Assembly: GCF_001039355.2 (NCBI RefSeq)
Contig: NW_019775747.1
Coordinates: 126,001 to 190,000 of the forward strand
Source: Lingula anatina
Taxonomy: Eukaryota > Brachiopoda > Lingulata > Lingulida > Lingulidae
Length of the DNA: 64,000 nt
Reading direction: 5' to 3'
Within the stretch, counting starts at the first letter, position 1. Every line of letters begins with the position of its first letter. The position numbers and the translations under genes were made by a program. Below, piece by piece: positions 14,706 through 26,394 of the stretch. The notes below the pieces were generated by a model, which was given only the letters and a program-made list of their open reading frames with translations, ran no database searches and was not told where the DNA came from.

Positions 14706-14792
14706 NNNNNNNNNNNNNNNNNNNNNNNNNNNNNNNNNNNNNNNNNNNNNNNNNNNNNNNNNNNNNNNNNNNNNNNNNNNNNNNNNNNNNNN
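14706..14792. other. Assembly gap (87 N)
   Basis: A run of 87 Ns. The LINE reading frame enters it from the left, and unrelated T-rich sequence leaves it on the right, so the join across the gap is not supported by sequence continuity. Confidence 0.99.
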
Positions 14793-14859
14793 TTTTTTTT
14801 TAATTATCCCTATATTGATCTTTATTGAGTAGTACTTGTACTTTCCCTGCTTTAGTCTA

Positions 14860-14995
14860 GACATTATATAATGTATATCAAACTGTATATGGTAATCACG
14901 CTGCGGATTACTTCTTGTATTTGTATTTGATCATGCCCGGATGTAGGGCGATTGTCAATAAACTTCTGAATCTGAATCTGCATCTGAATCTATTG
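14860..14995 (+). repeat. LINE 3' tail with (GAATCT)n
   Basis: A plus-oriented stretch ends in GTCAATAAACTTCTGAATCT followed by repeats of GAATCT with one GCATCT variant. A short hexanucleotide tail after an AATAAA-like element is typical of the 3' end of a non-LTR retrotransposon. It belongs to a different family from the LINE to its left, which is on the other strand. Confidence 0.5.
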
Positions 14996-15223
14996 GCAGG
15001 AAGCATTCTTACACCAATGCCTCATTATTATTAGGATGTTTTCATCAAGGTCTGTGATTCAGATCTTCATTTCTTCAAAGGAATCCCTTTCCAACTGCCT
15101 TCATCAATTAATTTTTGCACTCAGCCAATTTTTTTTATTGTAAAAGATTGAATTATATTATTACCTGGGTTGTTGTTTTGTGTTATATGTTTCTTCATAT
15201 CTAATTGCCTAATTTATTTCCAG

Positions 15224-18200
15224 TATCATATATCCCCAGAATAGAAATGGAGAACCCCAGTATAACCCTTGTGGAAAATACATGGTCAAATTCAACATAA
15301 ACGGGGTCCATAGGAAAGTATGTATTGCCCAAAAGCCATCACTGCCTTTACAATAGTTTTATTTTAAAAGCTAGTTATGGTAAACAATTTAATACACATA
15401 TATTTTTATTAATCACCAATATACCGGCTTTTCTCATTGGTCAAATAACAATATTGTATATACCGAGAAAAAAATCGTGTTGGCCCGCACTGTGAAATAT
15501 TAGAATATTTCATCCCACTGATGTCACACTGCATTCCACAGGATCTTTTTTTTTTTTTTTAAATTTGACATTCCATTTGAAAATATTACATTAAAGTCAA
15601 CTCGGTGGAAGTCAATATTTGTATATTATTTGACTAGAATCAATTACTTTGAATCATTTGTGACTTTTGTTAAAAAGACCAGTGATAAATTTCATTAGCC
15701 TTCCACTGGGGAAATAATTATTTCCAGTTTAAATACTTTAACATTTTCTGTCAACTTTATGAATTTAATGTTGAAATAATTACAAAATAAGTATCATAAA
15801 AGCAGGTTCCAGAAATAATAAAGATATTAAAGATGAAATCAGTTTTTATGTAGAAAGAGTTCATGATCCCCCTGTCAATTTCAGGTTATCATAGATGACT
15901 TCTTACCAATGGGGTACGATGGGGAATTGTTGTGTTCATTTTCTGCCAATAAGAATGAGTTATGGGTGTCGCTGCTAGAGAAGGCATACCTGAAGGTGAT
16001 GGGAGGGTATGATTTCCCTGGCTCTAACTCAGTAAGTGGTCTGGGCAATAAAAGTGATCATGACTCTTGATCTTGAACATTTTTCCTTTTAGGCCAGTAT
16101 TATATCATACTTTATACATTGTAGACCTGTACTAGTAAAAGACAGAATTTTCTTAAATTAAAGACAAATTGAAAAATATTTATGAATTTGACAGTCAAGG
16201 ATTTCTCACCCACATATTTTCCATTTTGGTTTAAAAACTTCTGCAAGCAGTTTTCCACTGGAGAACTCCTCCTGTAGAATTTCTCCTTCAAAAACTGATA
16301 CTGCATTCAATTCCCATGATTGTTGGAGAGGGGGGGGGGGCGCATACAGATAACAGGTTAACCCCTCCCTCCTCCCCTGGAGATACACTAATGGCTAATA
16401 AATGTGCCTAAATATATATTTCCAGTAGCAGTGTTTTATAAACAACCGTACCTTGTCCATTTTCAGAACATAGATCTGCACGCGCTTACCGGCTGGATCC
16501 CAGAACGCATTGCCATCAGACCCAACAATCCAGAGTTTAACAAGGATAAAGAATTCACCAAAATTATGGACCGCTTCCATAAAGGCCACTGTCTGGTTAC
16601 CGTGGCAACAGGGGAGATGTCTGATGCAGAGGGAGAGCGGGCTGGTCTTGTTCCCACTCATGCGTACGCCATGTTGGACATTCGTGAAATCATGGTAGGT
16701 AGAATGCTGCCACTCAGCCAGTAAAAAGAACCCATGGATTTATCTCTGCAGGAAGTTGAATTTCTCTGACATGTCTCAAAATTTAGTTAACTTGTTTTCT
16801 TCTTTTTTTTTTGTTTCAGGGTAAGAAGTTGATGCAGTTAAAGAACCCGTGGAGTCATCTGTGCTGGAAGGGGAATTTCTCTGAGAGGGACACCACAAAC
16901 TGGACACCTCAGCTCCAGAAGGCCTTGAACTTTGACCCCAAGAGTGCTCAGATGATTGACAATGGTGAGTATGAGTTTATGAATATTCATGTTATGGGAG
17001 GTACACTTTGCTATGAATTTAATATTTACATTTACCCTGTTTTAACCCTCAACAAACAAAGTTTAATAACTAAGTTCACCCCTGAAGTTTATCCAACATG
17101 AGACTTTGGATGAAATCAACTCTTGGCTAGGTACAACCCAAACCTGGGATTATTGTTTCATTTAGGCAAATTTTGGAAAGACTCATGGTCTGTATTGAGG
17201 CTCTATAAATTGATATATGTATGTTTTCATTTAGGTGTATTTTGGATAGACTATGAGTCCATATTGAGGTTCTATGATGTGATCTATGTGAACTGGAATC
17301 CAGAGCTTTTTGGACATACAACTTGCTACCACCAGTAAGTTGATTATCGATATCATCTTTAATTGTGACATAATAGTGTCTAAAAGATCAATTTGAAAGT
17401 GGAATATACATGTAGAGCTGTTCATTTTAAGTTGATTTGTTTATAGTGATATTTTGGGATGGAATCTGTTGATAGTACAAAATTTTCACACATTTGTGAT
17501 TTCTGCACAAGTGTAGTTTCATCATATATTCTATTTTAATATACAGTGAATTTCAGTGAATTGTCTGCATGATGACATATAATCTCTATGCATGCTCTAG
17601 ACACACACACCTTCATGCACACACACACACATACACACACACACACGAGTAATATTTCAGACTAACTTATTTAGCATCTTATATTTACTGTTAGTTTCAC
17701 TGCAAATTCAAACACACAATGTACAATTTGAATTTTTATCATGAGAGAGAGTTTCATATGGCTCAGTATTTTTCTTCAGCACATGGACAGCCAAAGAAGG
17801 TCCCAAGAAAGATGTATACAACATAGGAGATAATCCCCAGTATCGACTGGAGTTGAAGTCATCACACCCAACCAAAGCTGCTGTCTGGATACTGATGACT
17901 AGACATATCAAGGACAGGGTGAGTAACTAGTGATGTATAGATGACACCATTGTCCACACACACACACACACACACACACACATGGCTTAATGAACACAAC
18001 AATTAATGCAATCTGAAACTGGGACACAAACACACACACATAGACATGAGTTCACACTTACTTTGAATTCATAATTTTGCACAAGCACTAGAAGCTAAAC
18101 ACAGACTTGTACAAATGTGTGTGTTTTCTATTTTGACTGGAAAAGAAATTAATAACAGAATATATATATTGTTTTTAGGATGATTTTGCCAACAACAGAG

Positions 18201-20629
18201 AATTCATTACTGTTTTAGTTTACAAGGGGTCAGGAAAGAGAGTATTTTATCCTTGTAAGTACTTGGATTGAATTCGGTAAAATAACTGCACTGTGACAAA
18301 AGATTGTCATATAAAGCATTACCATCATGTTTAGTTCCTAGTGTATGTAGTATGAAATATAGAAATGCAGCTTATTTGTATGGGTTTGTGATTAAGTGAA
18401 ACTCAAGAGTTCTGATGTTGTCCTCTTAATTTGTGACTACAAAAACATTTGACATCAAGGATCAGTATTCCTTTCAGAATCAAATTTAAAGATGTTTTAG
18501 GTATATAATGGTACTATGACGCTATTTCAGATTGGTGTGATTATATTTGCAGATGACCCTCCGCCATACAAAGATGGCGTCCGAATCAACAGCCCGCATT
18601 ATCTATGCAAGATGCTGGAGGATGTGAACGGCTCCTCCACGTACACGCTGGTCACGTCGCAGTATGAGAAGAACAACACTATTCACTACACACTGAGAGT
18701 GTACTCTACCTGCGAGTTTGTCTTCAGCAAGATCATGGAACCCTATAATCCAAAATATGAGAAACAGGTGAAATTAAGGTCCAAATCTACAGCCGGGGGG
18801 GGGGGGGGTATTGGATCATGCCCCCACCTCATTCCTTACCTCCTAGCTTTGGAGGTATCTTCTTTTACCCCTGTGCCATTGAACTGAATAGCTATGAAAC
18901 AATACAGGACAGAAACCAGCAAGAGATGTCCTGTGTTTACATCTAACAACCCTGCTTCTAGACCTACAAGAATGTAATGATAATATTTGTTTATTATGTA
19001 AAGCTAACAATTTGGTCTCCATATTTCTCAGTTGCAATTTTAGACATTTTAACCTGATATGGTTAGAATATTCCAGATGAAAAAAAATCCTATTTGTTAA
19101 TATGGTAATGGCTCAATCATTTCAACGGGGAAAAAATATCAATTTTTTAGACATTATTTTGGAATCATAAAAAACATTTCCATGTGGCATTTTGGTGCTA
19201 TCACTGTATAAAATAGAACTATTAGTTGGTGTGCTTTTCAATTGCATTATCACAGTCAACCGGAATGTTCTAATTTTAAGAATTCATTACTAAAAAAATA
19301 CAGTATCTATAGAATTCACAGTTTGAAATGATCAAGCCACTACCATGAGGTTATCAGCCTGTCAGTCATTCAGTATGGCCACACCCACAATTATGGTAAT
19401 TTATTCCATGTTCCAGTTAACAGGGCAGTGGAAAGGCAGGACAGCAGGGGGCTGTGGTAACTATCCAGACACACACCAGTCTAATCCAGTCTACCAGCTC
19501 AAGTTAGACACGGCCGAGAACTACCTTCTTATTGAGCTCAGAGGACCAAAGTGAGTAGAATGCAGCTAGTAGAATCACTGCTAAGGCTCTTGCAACTAAC
19601 ATAATCATAGCTTAGCAATCTGAAGTAACACAGTCATGGCTAAGGTGGTCACAGGTAATATAATCACAGCTAGGGTGATCACGAGTGGCACAATCACAGA
19701 TAGGACAGTTTTAAAAGTAGCACAGTTACAACAAGGGAATGTAATCACACATTACACAATTAAAGCATTTATTATTTTAGCAATAAGATATAAGAAGTTG
19801 TTTAAGGAATAAGAAATTCAAAATCTCTTACCCCATGGTTTTCTCTTTTTAAATATTTTTTAATTTATTTTTTTATTTATTTTATTTTTTTTCAGGCAAT
19901 ACAGTGTTGGGTTTGAAGTTTTTGCAGTGTCTTGCAATGAATCAGCAGGCAGCTTCCAGAAAAAGACCTCTGGAGATTACAGGTAGGAATACAACTTCAC
20001 ATGCGGTGATGCCATTATATAAGGCAGGGAATGGAATTAATCATTTATAGTGTTTCTTTATTCTAATTTAGTGTTAAAAATTGCTGTGTTTGTGTTGAAA
20101 AAGCTTGGGGATTTGGAAGGTTTGAGAGTGGGTTCTTTTTTTTTTTTTTTTAGCAAATTGCCTTGAATATATTATTTAACGTTGAAAGTACAGCTCTATT
20201 ATATATTTTAATAATTAAAAATATGCAGATTATTGTTATTTCCTTCTCAACAACAGCCACTGAAAGCAAGAAAAATTTAATCATATGTTAAGACCCCTGT
20301 ATTTATCAGATGGTTTATGCGCTCACAGAAAGATTTCTTTAAACAACAAGTAAATAAATCCATTTAAAAACAACATATAGCATTGTGTTTTCTTCTCAAG
20401 TTACATAAAAAATTAGATATTTGGAATAGTCTACCCAAACAGTAGTCTTTATAATGTTATCATTATAAATTCTTACTTTTCCAGGAGAGGTTTCTGTGTT
20501 CTTCAGTTGGACAGTATACCTGGTGGCATTTATAACATAATGCCATCCACATTTTATCCAAAAGAGGAAGGACCTTTTCTTCTCAACATTAGCTCATCCA
20601 ACCCATTTACAATATCACAACTACAGTGA
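15224..20629 (+). CDS. CAPN7: Calpain-7, C-terminal eleven coding exons
   Basis: Exons with GT-AG borders: 15224-15317, 15885-16031, 16467-16694, 16820-16964, 17235-17334, 17780-17918, 18179-18254, 18553-18767, 19417-19550, 19896-19982, 20485-20629 (TGA at 20627). Phases agree at every junction. The product matches calpain-7 (PalBH), a cytosolic cysteine protease linked to ESCRT-III. Exon 1 here gives [15 protein letters not shown] and exon 2 gives [20 protein letters not shown]. Exon 3 carries the catalytic His ([14 protein letters not shown]) and exon 4 the catalytic Asn (QLKNPWSHL). The tandem C2-like domains follow ([19 protein letters not shown]-type exon 9; QYSVGFEVF), ending in ISQLQ as in the family. 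The N-terminal MIT domains and the catalytic Cys exon are absent from the sequence to the left. The gene converges on TRIM copy A. Exon 9 is copied elsewhere in the window. Confidence 0.92.
17608..17646. repeat. (CA)n microsatellite in a CAPN7 intron
   Basis: Interrupted CA dinucleotide run in the intron between the exons ending at 17334 and starting at 17780. Confidence 0.9.
17954..17982. repeat. (CA)n microsatellite in a CAPN7 intron
   Basis: Perfect CA run of about 14 units shortly downstream of the exon that ends at 17918. Confidence 0.95.
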
Positions 20630-21859
20630 TCATGTTATATTGGAATAGAAGTCTTGGATTATGACAATAACTGGGAGGACAACAGGGATTATTCCGAACC
20701 AGTTTTAATAGTTAAAATGCAGAAAACCTTAAGACTAAAAGAAATTGTTTCAGTTTCATTTCTTGACAAAAGACCACATCAGGCTGTGGGGGTGTGGGCA
20801 ACATTTTCTCAGAAAAAAATCCACAAAATTGAATGCTTTTGTGAAAAATGGCCAAAAAGGCTTAAATTGAAAAAGAGGAATAACATTCATGTGAGGATTT
20901 CATCGCTCTGTCAAATGGTTCTTTGCATATGGTGAATTTGAATTATTTTGCAGTAGGATTATAAAAAGATTATCAGCTTCCACCAGCAAATCCATAATTT
21001 CAGATTGGGGAGGGTGACATTTACGTGTTCATGACCCTATTATATACATGTACAGTACATTAAAAGACTGTTTCAAAGTCAGATAGGTTTTTATTACCGA
21101 AGAAACATACATTTTGTAACAAATTTTCTATATGCTTCTTGAATCGGGGGTTTTCATGATATGACAATGTCACCATTTATACACAATGTCACCATCAGTT
21201 GCAGTCCAAATTTATACAAAATTTTACAAAGTAACTCTATATGAATTCTTGTGTGCATTTTGAATTGACTCTACGAGAGTATCAACAACAATCTTTCCGC
21301 TGCTTTGGTTTATTCAAAACTTCAATCTCAATTATTTTCTTACTAAATGAAAGGGTTATTGAGACAACCAAAATAAATATGATTCAGACAAGTGTTTGTT
21401 TTTATGCTTTATGAATAATGATATAATATCAATAATATTAACACACAATCTGTAATGGCATTATTAGAATTCATGTACATACCACACATCTATTATTTTG
21501 GGTGTGCCTGTATAATAGGCATGCACATTGAACAATATTGAAAAGGCCATGATATCTTTGGCATAACATTGCTTCTATAATGTAATACATGGAATAAGTT
21601 ATTTGCTACATGTCTTTTAAAAGAATTCCAGGTGATTCTTATTAAATTTTATTTACCATTTATCACACTGTATTATAATAAGATCCTAACATAATTATTG
21701 TGTTATCAGTGCACAATAGGTGAACAATTAATACTGTAAATCCTAAAATACCTGAAATTAATTTTTCTTTGACTCTGCTACTAACAGCAGCCTTGATTCT
21801 TGTTCTTGATTCTTGTTCTAAATGATGTGTCATCATTGTTAGTATACTTAGTACAGTAT

Positions 21860-23353
21860 CTATTGTAAGTACTGGAGTGTCTTAACTTTGCCCTCTCCCT
21901 CTGCCACCACCAGCAGGCCAGCAGGGTTGATAGATAATCCTATGGGATATTCCAACCCATCGTCCTCAGTTGCAATGTGTTTGATGAACTGCCCTTGTGG
22001 ACTCAGTCCTACAACCCTGTTGTTATAACAATCGGCAATGAAGATGTGGCCATATCTATCCACGCACACTCCACATGGTTTATCCAGCTGACCATCACCA
22101 CTGCCTTTTGTGCCATACTGGTACAGCTGATCACCAGTAGGTGACAGCACGTGTACACAATATGTGTCAACGTCTGATATCACAATGTTATCATTGGCAC
22201 CGTTCACTGTGATGAAAGTGGGGCATTCGCACGCAGTGAGTGGAATTGTGTTCAGGAGCTGTCCAGTGTCTGCACGGAATGTGAAGATGGATTTCTTTTC
22301 TGCGTCACAAACCATCACATAGCCATGTCTGTTCAGTGTGATGCCAGTTGGCTCCTCCAGTTGACTCTGACCCATGGTCGTCACCTGTTTACCTGTGGTG
22401 GAGTACACTTTGACACATTTGTCACCTATTGATGTTATATACAGTTTACCAGTCTGTGACACAGCCACATGAAATGGCGTGTTTAACTTTATATCAAACA
22501 TGAACAGACCTGCATGAGTGAATACCCGTACTTTTGTTTTGTCATTTATTAAAAGTGTAACATATATAAATTGCTCATCTATGGCTAACCCACATATAAT
22601 AAAATTTCCCTTATCATGTTTCAGTTTAGCCGTGAAGGAATGCACACATTCTGCCTTCTTTAAGAAAACGGGAAGATTTGTTTCTGACATTGGATTTGTC
22701 ACCTGCCCAGATAATGTAGGTTTTGACAGTACTGTCACCTGTCCTAACATGGCTTCCAGTCCAGCAGCAGATGCCTCACGATACCCCTCAAACTCTATGG
22801 TTGCTTCCTTGACGACTGCCTCTTTGAATACGTTTACTTTTGTTTTAACGAGAGCAGTTTTGATATTTTCACTGTTGCTTTTTTCAGCTTTTTCTACAGG
22901 TAAAATACCATGCCTGTAATGATCTGTTAATGCACAGTCACCACAAACAACGGTATCATCTTCTTCACAGTAGTATTTCAGTTCGTTACCAGGATGTTTC
23001 TCACAACCGTTGGTGAACTTTGCAACGACCTGTGTCGCTGCTTCCACATTAGTCTGTACATTTTCTGGTGCCCCTCTTTCTGTTTGTTGCTGGTTTATTA
23101 TGTCTTTGGCCTTGCAAAAGGCAAAATTCTTTTTGAATTTAGAAAGTCCACCTGCTGGAAACTGGACATCTTCTCGGCAAACAGGGCACTGAAATGTCCT
23201 GTTCCTAGTGATAGTTCTCTTTGCGTGGTCAGATATACAAACAAGGCAGAATGTATGGTAGCATGACAGCATCCGGGGGTCCTCATACTCTTCCAGACAG
23301 ATACTACATGTCAAGATGTTATCCGTGAAAGCCGCTGCTAATGCCTCGGCCAT
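21860..23353 (-). CDS. TRIM-NHL protein A (RING, B-box, NHL; coiled coil deleted)
   Basis: Single-exon open frame of 497 codons. The RING is near residues 16-59 (CSICLEEY ... CYHTFCLVC ... CPVC), a probable E3 ubiquitin ligase domain. A B-box2 follows (CEKHPGNELKYYC ... VVCGDC ... DHYRH). The C-terminal half holds NHL repeats, e.g. QLDKPCGVCVDRYGHIFIAD and a final KTLQYLQ. Compared with the 588-residue copy D, roughly 105-110 residues of coiled coil are missing in frame between TIEFE and SAAGLEAM. The linker before the NHL region is longer instead. The start is the ATG of MAEALAAAF, shared by B and C. The coiled coil normally drives TRIM dimerisation, so function may be altered. It converges with CAPN7. 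Which vertebrate TRIM it corresponds to is unclear. Confidence 0.85.
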   Translation of the reverse strand: MAEALAAAFTDNILTCSICLEEYEDPRMLSCYHTFCLVCISDHAKRTITRNRTFQCPVCREDVQFPAGGLSKFKKNFAFCKAKDIINQQQTERGAPENVQTNVEAATQVVAKFTNGCEKHPGNELKYYCEEDDTVVCGDCALTDHYRHGILPVEKAEKSNSENIKTALVKTKVNVFKEAVVKEATIEFEGYREASAAGLEAMLGQVTVLSKPTLSGQVTNPMSETNLPVFLKKAECVHSFTAKLKHDKGNFIICGLAIDEQFIYVTLLINDKTKVRVFTHAGLFMFDIKLNTPFHVAVSQTGKLYITSIGDKCVKVYSTTGKQVTTMGQSQLEEPTGITLNRHGYVMVCDAEKKSIFTFRADTGQLLNTIPLTACECPTFITVNGANDNIVISDVDTYCVHVLSPTGDQLYQYGTKGSGDGQLDKPCGVCVDRYGHIFIADCYNNRVVGLSPQGQFIKHIATEDDGLEYPIGLSINPAGLLVVAEGEGKVKTLQYLQ

Positions 23354-24084
23354 ATTGTCAGATCATTACATTGGAAAGACATACAGTCAATAGTGGAACA
23401 ATGACATGTGAGGTGTACAGCGCACCCAGTTTCCTTTATAGTCTCGTACATGATATCTGAACATGAGAGGTAACAGTGACCATGAATAATATGTAAAGAA
23501 ACTGTATCATGCCAATATTGATAACATGCACAATACTTTAGATATAACTGTACATGTAGGTACAAGTGACCAGAAAAAGTGGGCAACAATAGCTTGTTTT
23601 ATTATACGTTAACCAGTTTAAACATTTACAGCATTGTTGGTTATACATCGTCATCACAGATTCTTTCATGTCAGATGACATTCTTAACATTTATTTATCC
23701 ATGTATTATGTTGTCATTTTTGATTCCACGGTTACACCCTCCTTACTAAATTTAACGCAATTGTAAATAACCGATTGAACGGTTCAATGAAATGCCATGC
23801 TTTTAATAGCCATAAAATTGCTTTTGGTTATATGACTTTAATCGAAATTACAAAGTACTGAAAGATGAACGCCTTGTACTATCTTTCTATTGGAATGTAC
23901 TCTTGAGGACTACTTAATGAAGTGCACGTTATCTGGCCCTTGACTGATTTATGTAGCACAGATCAGTTACGTTATTGTTCTTTCCCGACGTTATCATCAG
24001 ATCATCAGCTGAATAAGTCCAAACAACAAATATATGTCCTCTTAATACGTGAGTTATCTGGACTATACAGTTGTATAGGGCCCG

Positions 24085-24086
<2 letters not shown>

Positions 24087-24116
<30 letters not shown>
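24087..24116. repeat. Poly-T tract (30 T)
   Basis: Uninterrupted 30-base T run in the upstream flank of TRIM A. In copies B and D the corresponding region has G-rich homopolymer sequence instead, so a small insertion or homopolymer turnover has occurred here. Confidence 0.9.
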
Positions 24117-24117
<1 letters not shown>

Positions 24118-24255
24118 ATATTTTAAAGGGCAAATGATGCCATTTGAGAACTTTGATTCAGAGAACTATGATTCAGCTAGTCAAAATTATAATTTCAAGA
24201 GGGGCCCAGAAATCGAGGGGTTCTGAACCCCCCTCTAAATCTGCTACTGTTTCAC

Positions 24256-24312
24256 CACACACACACACACAGTATATACTGGGTATATATATGTATATAT
24301 GTATATATATGT
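24256..24312. repeat. (CA)n and (TATATG)n microsatellites
   Basis: A short CA run followed by an imperfect TATATATG/TATATGTA run, between TRIM A and unit B. The CA part corresponds to the longer CA run at 62125-62161 in unit D. Confidence 0.85.
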
Positions 24313-24980
24313 CACGGCCAAGATCGACATCCTGAAATTTCCGAGTCAAGATTGAAATTGAAACCTTGCCTATGGGTATTAAAAGAATCTTGTTTCCTAC
24401 GTGTTTGAATAATCACCAGCGTTCCTGTATTCTACTCAGGAGGAATTTATTAGAGTGATTGCATTCAGCAAGAGTTCCAGTTAATGAATTAATGTTAATT
24501 TACGTGTAAGGATGATTTAATTGGGAATGAGCTCTATAAGAATTTATATTTAAAAACCGATTAAAGTGATAGCACGAAATCAAATTGGAAATTAACGGGC
24601 AAGGAAAATTTCATAATGTGTCTAGTAGACAAATAATATTTTCGACCCAATTAATTTCTTGTTTTTTCTTCACTTAAATAACAAAGTACTTAAGATTGAA
24701 CAAATGCTTAATGTCGAAATGTTCTCTTGAATACAGTAAAGTGCATGTTATCTGGTCCTTGACTAATATATGTGACACAGTTTTAGATCGGTTTTAGACT
24801 TAGATCAGTTTTCTCTTAAAAAGGTATGGAATATATTTTGATGCATTATTGCCATCTTTGAATTTTTTGATCCGTAATAATATATGAGATTATTAAACGT
24901 TGTTACTTGACATATGATGTTTTTCAATTATCCAGTATGGGGACACGTCCACAATTATGGTGATTTATTCCATGTTCCAG

Positions 24981-25105
24981 TTGACAGGGTAGTAGAAAGG
25001 CAGGGGGTGTGGTAACTGTGCAGACACAAAAAAGTTTAATACAGTCTACCAGCTCAAGTTAGACACGGCCGAGAATAACATTCTTATTGAGCTCAGAGGA
25101 CCAAA
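24981..25105 (+). pseudogene. Orphan CAPN7 exon 9 copy (unit B), disrupted
   Basis: A copy of the CAPN7 exon at 19417-19550, with the acceptor TGTTCCAG and donor GTGAGT both retained. It is 125 bp rather than 134 bp, and the fourth codon has become TAG (LTG then stop). No other calpain exon is nearby, so this is duplication debris rather than part of a gene. Confidence 0.85.
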
Positions 25106-26394
25106 GTGAGTTGAATGCAACTAACACAATCACATTTTAGGCTCTTGCAGCTACATGTAACAGAATCATAGCTAACTATTATAAAAGAAGGCCTTTAGAC
25201 TGGAAGGAATCGTTTTGCGTCTTGACAACAGATCGCATCATGTTGTAGTGAGGGGGACTTTTTTTTTCGCAGAAAAAGTCCACTGAATTGTACGGTTTTG
25301 CTGAAATTGGCCCAAAAAGTGCAAGGTGTAGGCAGAGAGAGCATTCTCTGCTCACTACTATGCTTGCAGCTTGGATAAAGGTCTGCCAACATTGAGAAAG
25401 ATGAATGATATTTATGTGAGGAGTCCACCTCTCTGTCAAATGTTTCGATTCTTTGCATATGGTCAACATGGATTATTTTGCAATACAAGTAAAAAAATCT
25501 TAGTAGCTTTCACCAACGGATCCATTTTAGTTTAGGGAGGGTGACATCTACATGTATGTGACCCTGTTATATACATATACAGTACATAACAAGACTTACT
25601 GTTTCGTTGTCAGATTGGTTTTTATTACCCAGGAGACATATGCATTATGTAACAAACTGTTTATAATCCTCTTAGATAAGTTTTTCATGGCATAAAAATG
25701 GCATCCATTATACAAAATGTCACCATCAGTTGCAGTCCAAATTTAAACAAAATTACGTAAAGTAACTGTACATTAACATTTGTGTGTATTTTGACTTGCC
25801 TACACGAGGGTATCAACAATAATGTTTCCACTGCTTTAGTTCATTAAAGCAATTTAAATTATGTTTTTATAACTAACAAAAAGGTGATTGAGACAACCAA
25901 AATAAATAATTGTGATAAATGATTTCATACCATTGTTTTTTTTTCTTACTTGATTAATAATGTTATTATGTGATATTACAAACAAGCTGCAATGACATTA
26001 TTAGAATTCATTCACATGTCTGTTAATTTGAATGTGCCTTTTTAATAGACATATACATCAAACAATATTGAAAAGACCATGGTATCTTTGGCATAGCACT
26101 GCATTTGATAAATGTAATATTTTGAATTAATTAACTGCTACATGTCTTTTAAAATAGTTGCAGGCGATTCTTATTTAATTTTGTTATTTACAATTTATCA
26201 TACAGTATTAAAATAAGATTTCAACAAAATCATAATGTTATCAGTGCACAATAGATGAGCAATGCTATAATTGTAAATTCTAAAATACCTGAAATTAATT
26301 ATTCTTTGACTCTGCTACCACCAGCAGTCTTGATTCTTGTTCTAAACGGCATACCATCATTGTCAGTGTACTTAGCATTTTGTGTGAAGTGTAT

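Larger units (their letters stand above)
19370..24900. repeat. Segmental duplication unit A (source copy)
   Basis: This unit contains CAPN7 exon 9 to the stop, the CAPN7 3' flank, the minus-strand TRIM-NHL gene A and its upstream flank. The same blocks recur at 24.9-29.1, 47.5-54.2 and 55.7-62.8 kb. Non-coding landmarks shared by the copies include CACCATCAGTTGCAGTCC, ATTGAGACAACCAAAATAAA and, upstream of TRIM, GTTATCTGGCCCTTGACTGA. Copy A holds the full CAPN7 end, so it is the likely source. The borders are approximate because I placed them by eye. Confidence 0.8.

Noticed and set aside
16404-16724. 106-codon frame starting before a CAPN7 exon
   Set aside because: The first residues and last residues are intron read-through. 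The real exon is 16467-16694 by splice sites and family match.
22518-23266. Plus-strand open frames opposite TRIM copies A, B, C and D
   Set aside because: They mirror the conserved minus-strand coding sequence and recur at the same place in each copy without domain content.
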